Source: Gammaproteobacteria bacterium (lineage in GTDB: Bacteria; Pseudomonadota; Gammaproteobacteria; Burkholderiales; Burkholderiaceae_C). From it: 64,000 bases of DNA. Each line of letters opens with the position of its first letter. The stretch's first letter is position 1. The position numbers were made by a program, and so were the translations under genes. The DNA is taken from assembly GCA_025359085.1 (NCBI GenBank), contig JANYHL010000107.1:37052-101051 (forward strand), read 5' to 3'. The notes under the pieces were generated by a model. The model was not told the origin of the DNA. It saw nothing but the letters and a program-made list of their open reading frames with translations, and searched no databases. Shown here one piece after another: positions 17,251 to 26,214 of the stretch.

Positions 17251-17855
17251 GTAAACCCTAGGTAGTGGTGGCTTGTCAGTTTGCCAAATGTACCGCATTT
17301 GTATGTTGATGGGCAATGTCCATTGGCTGAAACTTGCTGATCGCTGGAAATCACAGAATACCCGCTTTCGATGCTCAAGAGTCGGCCACTGGCAGTGCCT
17401 GATTTCTCGGGCTGAACGACCGCAATGGAGACTTCGGTTCGGCGAATGGCCGTTATGGATCAGCAACCCCGAATACCCGCTGTTGGTCGTTGGCGGGTGC
17501 AGCGATCCTCGAAATCGACGCCACATTGCTGACGGTCAGGCTACTGGGGTGAATGTCGGGTACGGAGCGAACATTTTGGCCAACCCTATGTCGGCTCACG
17601 CTGCGCTGCTGACGGCCAACCGGAAAAATTGATCATCGTCCTTGTCTGACTGCTTCCGCGTTTCTGGCACCGGTGCCGAACGGCCGGTTCCGGCGAAATC
17701 CAAGGTCAGCTTTCGACTTCCCACCGGGTTTCATGCGGTTCCAGTGGAAGTCAGCTATGTGTCTTCAACCGTCATTCATCAAACCCTGAAAACACCCGCC
17801 AGCATTCGGTTTCAGGAACCCGTCGAGCCAGCGGCGTGACACCGCTCTAAATGCA
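17251..17855. other. Non-coding segment, right part of the islet
   Basis: About 600 bases with no supported gene. It contains loosely repeated phrases (GAATACCCGCT occurs twice, near 17357 and 17471, each followed by a GTCG- or TCGG-rich stretch), which suggests degenerate repeats. A 65-codon frame at 17642-17839 lacks a ribosome site and any recognisable similarity, so it is not called. Confidence 0.45.
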
Positions 17856-17888
17856 AAAGCCCCTGCGGGCGAGACCGACAGGGGCTTT
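17856..17888 (-). terminator. Rho-independent terminator of rpoH
   Basis: A 10-bp perfect stem AAAGCCCCTG / CAGGGGCTTT with a 13-base loop, 20 bases past the rpoH stop. Read on the minus strand it ends in a short T-run. The A/T ends make it usable in both directions. Confidence 0.85.
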
Positions 17889-17907
17889 GTTCGGCGCTGA
17901 GCTGGGA

Positions 17908-18849
17908 TCAGGCGTATTCGGCCAAGGTCTTTTTCATTTTCTTCATCGCCGCCACCTCAATTTGCCGAATGCGCTCGGCACTGACGCCATAGACCGCCGC
18001 GAGTTCGTGCAGCGTCATGCCGCCTGAGTTGTCGTCGTTGACCTTGAGCCAGCGCTCTTCGACGATGCGCCGACTGCGCTCGTCCAGCGCTTCCAGCGCG
18101 GTCGCAATGCCGTCGCTGGCCAGCAGGTCACGCTGGTGCGCCTCGATCATTTCAGTGGGTTCGTGCCGGGTATCTGTCAGGTAGGCAATCGGGCCAAACG
18201 CGTCCTCACCGTCGTCCGAGGGGCTGGGGTCGAGCAGCACATCACCGCCCGAGAGCCGGGTTTCCATCTCGATCACCTCTTCGCGCTTGACCCTGAGCGC
18301 CAGCGCCATGGCGTCGATTTGATCTTCATTCAGGCTGTCGCGGTGGGTGCCGAGATCGGCGGCTGCGTCCTCTGACTTGTAACGCTGCTTCATGGAGCGC
18401 AGGTTAAAAAATAGCTTGCGCTGCGCTTTGGTGGTGGCCATCTTGACCATGCGCCAGTTTTTCAGGATGTACTCGTGAATCTCGGCCTTGATCCAGTGCA
18501 GCGCGTAGCTCACCAGCCGCACGCCGTGGTCGGGGTCGAAGCGTTTGACCGCCTTCATCAAGCCCACATTGCCTTCCTGAATCAGGTCGCCATGCGGCAG
18601 GCCATAACCCAGGTACTGGCGTGCCACCGACACCACCAGCCGCAAGTGCGACAACACCATTTTGCCGGCCGCATCCAGATCATTGTCTTGTCTGAACTTG
18701 CGCGAAAACTCCTGCTCTTCTTCCAGGGTGAGCATGGGCAGGCGATTGGCCGCAGAAATATAAGCGTCAAGATTACCCAGTGCGGGCACCATCGACCACG
18801 GGTTGACCACGGTCAGTGCAGCACCTGAAACATTAGATTGATAAGACAT
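17908..18849 (-). CDS. rpoH: RNA polymerase sigma-32 factor (heat shock)
   Basis: A 313-residue sigma-70 family factor that directs RNA polymerase to heat-shock promoters. Region 2 holds DLIQEGNVGLMKAVKRFDP and the -10 recognition stretch SYALHWIKAEIHEYILKNWR. The RpoH box is present as QRKLFFNLR, diagnostic of sigma-32, and region 4 ends with GVSAERIRQIEVAAMKKMK. The start is placed at 18849, with GGAG 8 bases upstream, rather than at an ATG 27 bases further up. The promoter region carries a perfect CIRCE operator, so transcription is probably repressed by HrcA. Confidence 0.96.
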   Translation of the reverse strand: MSYQSNVSGAALTVVNPWSMVPALGNLDAYISAANRLPMLTLEEEQEFSRKFRQDNDLDAAGKMVLSHLRLVVSVARQYLGYGLPHGDLIQEGNVGLMKAVKRFDPDHGVRLVSYALHWIKAEIHEYILKNWRMVKMATTKAQRKLFFNLRSMKQRYKSEDAAADLGTHRDSLNEDQIDAMALALRVKREEVIEMETRLSGGDVLLDPSPSDDGEDAFGPIAYLTDTRHEPTEMIEAHQRDLLASDGIATALEALDERSRRIVEERWLKVNDDNSGGMTLHELAAVYGVSAERIRQIEVAAMKKMKKTLAEYA

Positions 18850-18877
18850 GCCATCACTCCTTTTTGTCGTATCCATA

Positions 18878-18907
18878 ATGTTAGCACTCTCTTCGGTAGA
18901 GTGCTAA
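18878..18907 (-). promoter_or_regulatory. Candidate rpoH promoter overlapping CIRCE
   Basis: On the minus strand a TTAGCA -35 (18902-18907) and TAACAT -10 (18878-18883) are 18 bases apart, leaving a leader of about 20 bases before the rpoH ATG. The CIRCE inverted repeat covers the -35, the whole spacer and the first part of the -10, as expected for a repressor site. Confidence 0.55.
18881..18907. promoter_or_regulatory. CIRCE operator (HrcA binding site)
   Basis: Exact match to the CIRCE consensus: TTAGCACTC, nine bases, GAGTGCTAA. HrcA binds this element and represses chaperone genes until heat stress titrates GroEL. Here it lies 31 bases upstream of the rpoH start codon and 153 bases from the divergent nadE start, so rpoH is the obvious target. 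Confidence 0.95.
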
Positions 18908-19059
18908 ACCAGGCGTCCAATCAGGTTAAATGCCTCCAGAGGCAGGCTCGGATAGCCCATGGCGGCTTTGAAGTTGGCGCGGGATTTTTTGGCTTGCACT
19001 GCCCGGATATTAAGGATAATTGCCAGATTCGTGATTGACCGTTATTTATTGACCGCCCT

Positions 19060-21109
<2,050 letters not shown>

Positions 21110-21409
21110 CGGCATTGATTCAGGCCATCGCTTAGCCTGCCACCCGCGCGGGGTGCGCTATGGTTGCGCTGAGAGGGTCCAACAAATCCACGAACTTGAT
21201 CTGTTTCATCCCCGCGTATATAAAGACGGACCTATTTTGCATTGCCTATCGCCCGACCCCGCCGCCACGATCGACGCGCGCCAGGGCCGCGCTTTGTCGC
21301 GGAATGTTCGTAAGTGCAACGGTTTGTCGAATGGCAGGCCGGGCCCTGCAGGGTCCCTAGAATGAAACGGTGGCGGATTTTCGCTTCACATCAAAAAGAA
21401 AGTGCTTAT
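21110..21409. other. Intergenic region between glnB and the exported protein gene
   Basis: 300 bases with no credible gene. A TAGAAT at 21358-21363 is preceded by the near-palindrome GGGCCCTGCAGGGTCCC. It could be the -10 of the downstream gene, but no convincing -35 was found. Confidence 0.4.
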
Positions 21410-22120
21410 ATGTTGATCAAACAATGGGTTATCGCGTTTATTGCGACCAGTGCCATCAGCCTGTTCGGTCCGTCCGCCTTTTCCCAGACCTTGCAGGCGG
21501 GCTCGACCGGCCTCAGCGCGACCGCCAGCTCAGGTACCGCAGCGGGCAAGCTGAGCGCGCAATACGGCGTGTTGGCGGGGTCACCCGCAAACGCTGAGTC
21601 CCTGGTAAGCGGTCTGCGCAGTGGCACTTCCATCACACTGGCAGCCCGTCCTGACAGCAGCCAGCCGGTGCCGCCTTCAGCGACGTTCACCCCCGCCACC
21701 GGCAAGCTTGGTTATGGCAACATCAATATTGCCTTGTCCCTGGCCAAAGCCGATCTGGCGAAGCAAGGTATTCCCCAGCCAACACCCGCCCAGCTGGCAG
21801 CAACCTTGAACGGTGGAATGATCACCACCGCGAGCGGCTCCGTGACGATGGCGGGTGTGCTGGCGCAACGTCAGGCCGGGCTGGGTTGGGGGCAAATTGC
21901 GCACAGCATGGGCCTCAAGCTGGGTGCCGTCATGAGCGCTTCCAAATCGGATAAAACGCATGATGCGGAAATGAATGCCAAGCACGTCGCAAAAGCAGAC
22001 AAGTCCGGCGAGGCACAGGCCAAAGGAGCTAAAAGCGAGCATGGTGCAAGCGCCAGCAACGGTGGCGGTAACGGTGGCGGTAACGGTGGCGGCAACGGCG
22101 GCGGTGGTAGCCACAAGTGA
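21410..22120 (+). CDS. Exported protein with Gly/Asn-rich C-terminus, unknown function
   Basis: A 236-residue protein with a signal peptide (residues 1-26, hydrophobic core WVIAFIATSAISLF, cleavage after AFS/Q). The mature part is Ser/Ala/Gly-rich, has a region around 100-175 with PTPAQLAATLNGG and VLAQRQAGLGWGQIAHSMGLKLG, then a Lys/Asp/Ala hydrophilic stretch, and ends with three GGGN units and a poly-Gly run. The 3' end shows near-identical 12-base units (GGTGGCGGTAAC). The GWGQIA-x-MG phrase recurs in periplasmic proteins of betaproteobacteria that I cannot name. Likely periplasmic or secreted. Confidence 0.75.
   Translation: MLIKQWVIAFIATSAISLFGPSAFSQTLQAGSTGLSATASSGTAAGKLSAQYGVLAGSPANAESLVSGLRSGTSITLAARPDSSQPVPPSATFTPATGKLGYGNINIALSLAKADLAKQGIPQPTPAQLAATLNGGMITTASGSVTMAGVLAQRQAGLGWGQIAHSMGLKLGAVMSASKSDKTHDAEMNAKHVAKADKSGEAQAKGAKSEHGASASNGGGNGGGNGGGNGGGGSHK
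22068..22109 (+). repeat. Tandem GGTGGCGGTAAC-type units
   Basis: Three to four imperfect 12-base units encoding Gly-Gly-Asn-Gly at the end of the exported protein gene. Such tracts can vary in length by slippage. Confidence 0.7.
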
Positions 22121-22163
22121 TTGAGTTGGACTCCGACCCTTGTTTCCTACCTCTGTGCTTGGA

Positions 22164-22709
22164 TCAGGGCGGTGTACAAAGCGCCTGCAACGCAAGAACG
22201 GTGCGCCAGTTTCTTGTGGTGGCGGGGACTTTGAGGGCTCGTTCAAAATAGCTATTGTTCAATTTTGTCTTGCCGTAGCCGTGCGGGCAGTGCAGCAGAA
22301 CTGCGCTGCCCAACAGAACGGCGCGCTCGCCCGCGGCGGCGGGAAGCGGGAGCGCCTGGAAGGCGTCCTGAGTAACAGGCTGGAAGAGGAAGGTGCAGTG
22401 AAACAGCGTGTCTTCACCGCCCGTCTTCGGCCCCAAAGGATTCGAGTTGACAATGCGCGTCAGCTCATGGGTTGACAGCACCAGAACGGGAACCTCATGC
22501 CCGAAATCCTGCGTGATCCTGCTCCTGATCTTTGCGCCGAGCCTGCCCTTATCGGATGAGTCGGTCCGGAAAATGATATTGCCGCTTTGCAGATAGGTTT
22601 GCACGTCGCGCAAGCCCAAGCGTGCAAGGCTGTCGCGCAGCTCAGCCATGCGCAGGGCGTTCTGGCCTGACACATTGATGCCACGCAACAGGGCAACGTA
22701 GCTTGTCAT
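22164..22709 (-). CDS. DUF1697 family protein
   Basis: A 181-residue protein with the family start MTSYVALLRGINVSGQNALRM, the TYLQSGNIIF strand and the C-terminal YFERALKVPATTRNWRTVL block. Length and order match DUF1697. The biochemical function is unknown. It lies 5 bases downstream of argH on the same strand and could be read from the same transcript. Confidence 0.9.
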   Translation of the reverse strand: MTSYVALLRGINVSGQNALRMAELRDSLARLGLRDVQTYLQSGNIIFRTDSSDKGRLGAKIRSRITQDFGHEVPVLVLSTHELTRIVNSNPLGPKTGGEDTLFHCTFLFQPVTQDAFQALPLPAAAGERAVLLGSAVLLHCPHGYGKTKLNNSYFERALKVPATTRNWRTVLALQALCTPP

Positions 22710-22714
22710 GGCCC

Positions 22715-24166
22715 TCAGCCGAGCCGCTGACGATGCCGCCCAATCTGCGCCCGCACCTGATTCGGCGCCGTGCCGCCCAGAATGTCGCGCGCATTGAGCG
22801 AGCCGCGCAGATTCAGCACCTCGTACACATCCTTCTCAATACTCGGGCTGAACTGCTGCAGCACTGCGAGCGGCAACTCCGATAAATCCACCTGGTGCGA
22901 GATAGCGGCTTTCACCGCGTGCGCGACGGTCTCATGCGCATCGCGAAACGCCAGCCCCTTTTTAACCAGATAGTCGGCCAAATCGGTGGCGGTGGCATAG
23001 CCGCGCAGGGCGGCGCGCTCCATCGCCTCCGGGTTGACGCTGATGCCGCCTTCTTTGACGCCGGTGGCTGGGTTGAGCTGGCCACCCACCATCTCGGCAA
23101 AGATGCGCAGCGTGTCCTTCAAGGTGTCCACGGTGTCAAACAAGGGTTCTTTGTCTTCCTGGTTGTCCTTGTTGTAGGCCAGCGGCTGGCCCTTCATCAG
23201 GGTGATCAGGCCCATCAGGTGGCCGACCACGCGCCCGGTCTTGCCGCGCGCGAGTTCCGGCACGTCCGGATTTTTCTTCTGCGGCATGATGGAACTGCCG
23301 GTGGTGAAGCGGTCGGCAATTTTGATAAAGCCAAAGTTCTGGCTCATCCACAGAATCAGCTCTTCACTCATGCGGCTGATGTGCACCATGCAAAGCGCGG
23401 CGGCGGCGGTGAATTCGATGGCGAAGTCGCGGTCGCTCACGGCGTCCAGCGAGTTCTGGCAGACACAGGGCTGTCCCTTGTCGTCGACCATGCCCAGGGT
23501 CTTGGCGACGCGTTCGCGGTCCAGCGGGTAGCTGGTGCCGGCCAGGGCGGCGGCGCCCAGCGGCAGCCGGTTGGTGCGGCGGCGCACGTCGCTCATGCGT
23601 TCGGCATCGCGGCTGAACATTTCCACGTAAGCCAGCATGTGGTGGCCGAAGCTGATCGGCTGCGCCACCTGCAGGTGGGTGAAGCCGGGCAGGATCACGT
23701 CGACATTTTTCTCGGCCACGTCCAGCAGCGCCTTTTGCAGGTCGGTCAGCAGCGCGCCAATCAGGTCAATCTCGCCGCGCAACCACAGCCGCACGTCGGT
23801 CGCGACCTGGTCGTTGCGCGAGCGGCCGGTGTGCAGGCGCTTGCCGGCAATGCCCACCAGCTGCGTCAGGCGCGCTTCTATGTTGAGGTGCACGTCTTCG
23901 AGGTCAAGTTTCCAGTCAAAGGCGCCGGATTCGATCTCGGCGGTGATGCTGGCCAGGCCGCTTTGAATCGACTGGTGGTCTTCGGCGCTGATGATTTTTT
24001 GCGCGGCCAGCATGTCGGCGTGGGCCAGACTGCCCGCAATGTCGGCCTGCCACAGGCGCTTGTCAAAAAATACACTGGCGGTGTAACGCTTGACCAGGTC
24101 GCTCATCGGCTCGGAGAATAGCGCAGACCAGGCTTGCGATTTTTTATCAAATTGGTTGTGTGACAT
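22715..24166 (-). CDS. argH: Argininosuccinate lyase
   Basis: Last step of arginine synthesis: splits argininosuccinate into arginine and fumarate. At 483 residues it is slightly longer than the common 460, with extra residues at the N-terminus. The fumarase/aspartase superfamily signature [12 protein letters not shown] is present, as are [18 protein letters not shown] and the catalytic His/Thr region [16 protein letters not shown]. It is transcribed divergently from the histidine kinase gene across 87 bases. Confidence 0.97.
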   Translation of the reverse strand: MSHNQFDKKSQAWSALFSEPMSDLVKRYTASVFFDKRLWQADIAGSLAHADMLAAQKIISAEDHQSIQSGLASITAEIESGAFDWKLDLEDVHLNIEARLTQLVGIAGKRLHTGRSRNDQVATDVRLWLRGEIDLIGALLTDLQKALLDVAEKNVDVILPGFTHLQVAQPISFGHHMLAYVEMFSRDAERMSDVRRRTNRLPLGAAALAGTSYPLDRERVAKTLGMVDDKGQPCVCQNSLDAVSDRDFAIEFTAAAALCMVHISRMSEELILWMSQNFGFIKIADRFTTGSSIMPQKKNPDVPELARGKTGRVVGHLMGLITLMKGQPLAYNKDNQEDKEPLFDTVDTLKDTLRIFAEMVGGQLNPATGVKEGGISVNPEAMERAALRGYATATDLADYLVKKGLAFRDAHETVAHAVKAAISHQVDLSELPLAVLQQFSPSIEKDVYEVLNLRGSLNARDILGGTAPNQVRAQIGRHRQRLG

Positions 24167-24220
24167 GCGATAGGCTCATGCGAGTAAGGCTTGCGCCAGA
24201 GAATCATCAATAATCAGCCC

Positions 24221-24238
24221 CAAGCTTGAGTGAGCTTG
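24221..24238. promoter_or_regulatory. Inverted repeat in the argH / histidine kinase spacer
   Basis: CAAGCT, six bases, AGCTTG in the 87-base divergent spacer, 16 bases before the kinase start codon. It may be a regulator site (for example of the adjacent LytTR regulator or an arginine repressor), but no known consensus is matched with confidence. Confidence 0.3.
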
Positions 24239-24253
24239 AAACCTCATTGATCA

Positions 24254-25297
24254 ATGAAAGATTCTCAAATTTTATCGACCTTCCAGGAACTTGCCCCAGA
24301 GTTGCCTGCGCGTGCGCCCCAGCCTGCGGCCGTGCTGGTGTTTGATGCCTGCCATGTGGGTGTCATGCTGCGTGCCGTGCTGTTTGTGGAAGTGGTGGTG
24401 GCGGTGGGGGCCATGTTTGGGGCTGCCACGCTCATGGACTGGCTGACGCGCCTGTCTCTGCTGACCGGTGGCGCCTTGCCCGCTACGCTGGTCTGGCTGA
24501 TTGCCGCCTGCAGCCTGAAGAAATTACTTGCCCACTTGCGCAGCAGTGCCCAGCAGCTGGCCGGTGTTGCCTTGGGCGCCGTGGCCGGTTTGTACGGCTG
24601 TGGCGTGTTGGCGCTGGTGGGACTGCTGGAGTCGGCGCCCTGGCTGGCCAGTGCGGCCAGCGGAGCCCTGTTGTCGGCGGCGCTGGTGGCGGCGCTGGTG
24701 TTGCGCGCCAAGGGCCAGACGCCAGCGGCCACGGCGGCGCGCCTGAGCGAGTTGCAGGCGCGCATTCGTCCGCATTTTTTGTTCAACACGCTCAACACGG
24801 CGATTGCGCTGGTGCGCGCCGAACCGGCCAAGGCCGAGACCTTGCTGGAAGATCTGAGCGACCTGTTTCGCCATGCGCTGATGGACCAGGGCAAAGCGGT
24901 CACGCTGGCTGACGAGATCATGCTGGCGCAGCGCTATCTGGCGATTGAAAAGCTGCGCTTTGGCGAGCGCATCCAGGTGGAGTGGGCGCTGGACCCGGAT
25001 GCGGCGGCGGCCAAGTTGCCACCCTTGCTGCTGCAACCGCTGGTTGAAAATGCGGTCAAACACGGGGTCGAGCCCAGCGCGCAGGGGGCAGAAATCAAGA
25101 TTTCGACGCAACGCCGGGGCTCCACCGTTGTCATCAAGGTGACCAACACCGTGCCCGTGGGCAATAGCGCGCCGGGTAGCGGGCTGGCGCTGAAAAACGT
25201 GCGTGACCGGCTCAGCTTGCTGCACGATGTGCAGGGCCAGTTTCAGTACGGACTCAAAAACGGTGTGTTTCAAGTTCGGATCGAGGTCCCGCTATGA
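24254..25297 (+). CDS. LytS/AlgZ-type sensor histidine kinase
   Basis: A 347-residue membrane kinase. The first 150 residues carry about four hydrophobic helices and no recognisable sensor domain. The kinase core follows: H box IRPHFLFNTLN (His174), N box LVENAVKHG (about 263-271) and G box GSGLALKNVRDRLSLLH. This is the His_kinase/HATPase arrangement of AlgZ/FimS and YehU, whose partners are LytTR regulators, and such a gene follows directly after 24 bases. The signal is unknown. Confidence 0.92.
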   Translation: MKDSQILSTFQELAPELPARAPQPAAVLVFDACHVGVMLRAVLFVEVVVAVGAMFGAATLMDWLTRLSLLTGGALPATLVWLIAACSLKKLLAHLRSSAQQLAGVALGAVAGLYGCGVLALVGLLESAPWLASAASGALLSAALVAALVLRAKGQTPAATAARLSELQARIRPHFLFNTLNTAIALVRAEPAKAETLLEDLSDLFRHALMDQGKAVTLADEIMLAQRYLAIEKLRFGERIQVEWALDPDAAAAKLPPLLLQPLVENAVKHGVEPSAQGAEIKISTQRRGSTVVIKVTNTVPVGNSAPGSGLALKNVRDRLSLLHDVQGQFQYGLKNGVFQVRIEVPL

Positions 25298-25321
25298 AGC
25301 CAGGCGAGGGTAGGTAACGCG

Positions 25322-26062
25322 ATGACTCTGAAAGTGTTGATCGTGGACGATGAAGCGCTGGCGCGCGCCCGCCTGCGAACGTTGCTGGGAGATTGCACGG
25401 CGCCTGCGGCCCGGGTGGAGGCCGAGGCCGCCAACGCCGCGCAGGCCCTGGCTTGGCTGCAGCACCACCCGGTCGATCTGGTCTTGATCGATATTCACAT
25501 GCCGGGGGCTGACGGTCTGGCGCTGGCACAGACGCTGCGCACGCGGGCCCAGCCACCGGCTGTGGTGTTCGTCACCGCCTACGCCGAACACGCGGTGCAA
25601 GCGTTCGAGCTCGAAGCGGTGGACTACCTGACCAAGCCGGTGCGCTTGGAGCGGCTCCAGGTTACGCTACAAAAAATAGAGCGCATTACGAAGCAGACTC
25701 GGGGGCTGGAGCCTGATTTGCCTGAAGAGTTTTTGGTGATTCAAGACCGGGGTCGAACCGAGCGTGTGTCGTTGGCCGCGGTGCTGTATCTCAAGGCAGA
25801 GCTGAAATACATCACGGTGCGCACGGTGGCCCGGAGCTACCTGCTGGAAGGCGCCTTGAGTGAGCTCGAAGACAAATACAAGACGTACTTTGTGCGTATC
25901 CACCGCAACGCCCTGATTGCCCGGCGCGCCGTGCGCTCGCTGGAAAAGTACCACGACCCGCAAGAAGGCGACGGCTGGGCGGTGCGGCTCAACAACATTG
26001 ACGAATTACTGTGGGTGTCGCGCCGGCAATTGGCGGCGGTGCGCGAACTGGTGGTGGGCTAA
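25322..26062 (+). CDS. LytTR-type response regulator (AlgR-like)
   Basis: A 246-residue regulator with an N-terminal receiver (phosphoacceptor Asp57 in LVLIDIHMPGADG, Thr in VTAYAEHAV, Lys in LTKPV) and a C-terminal LytTR DNA-binding domain (about 140-240, with LKAELKYITVRT and YFVRIHRNALI). It is the cognate partner of the upstream kinase. The inter-domain linker, residues 116-133, is encoded by a copy of the dispersed repeat, and another copy begins 8 bases after the stop codon. Related pairs regulate alginate, pili or pyruvate response; the target here is unknown. Confidence 0.93.
   Translation: MTLKVLIVDDEALARARLRTLLGDCTAPAARVEAEAANAAQALAWLQHHPVDLVLIDIHMPGADGLALAQTLRTRAQPPAVVFVTAYAEHAVQAFELEAVDYLTKPVRLERLQVTLQKIERITKQTRGLEPDLPEEFLVIQDRGRTERVSLAAVLYLKAELKYITVRTVARSYLLEGALSELEDKYKTYFVRIHRNALIARRAVRSLEKYHDPQEGDGWAVRLNNIDELLWVSRRQLAAVRELVVG
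25668..25721 (+). repeat. Dispersed repeat, copy D, inside response-regulator linker
   Basis: GCTACAAAAAATAGAGCGC at the left, ATTACGAAGCAGAC in the middle, GGGGGCTGGAGCCTGATTTG at the right. Translated in frame as the linker between receiver and LytTR domains (QKIERITKQTRGLEPDL). Same codon phase as copies B, J and K. Confidence 0.75.
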
Positions 26063-26069
26063 ATTAAGT

Positions 26070-26128
26070 TGATATTTATTTGATAGCTGCTAACGCTTAT
26101 TGGACGGTGGCTACAGCCTGATTGTTTA
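26070..26128 (+). repeat. Dispersed repeat, copy E (intergenic)
   Basis: TATTTGATAGCTGC, TAACGCTTATTGGACGGT, GGCTACAGCCTGATTGTTT. One of the best-preserved copies, in the spacer between the response regulator and ppc. Confidence 0.8.
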
Positions 26129-26214
26129 TAAATGAGTCGGGGCGTGGCTAGCTTATTTTTTTCACCATAACTCGTCTGCAAGAGAGCAGGGCGGTGCGGG
26201 GCGCAAGCGAGGGT

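Noticed and set aside
17642..17839. 65-codon frame upstream of the rpoH terminator
   Set aside because: No ribosome site, no similarity recognised, and it lies in a repeat-like non-coding region.
22068..22109. CRISPR-like short repeats
   Set aside because: The units are contiguous Gly-Asn codons without spacers, inside a coding region.
22895..24121. 408-codon plus-strand open frame opposite argH
   Set aside because: Its composition (His/Gln/Val/Gly-rich) is typical of an antisense shadow in GC-rich DNA, and argH on the other strand has complete family motifs.
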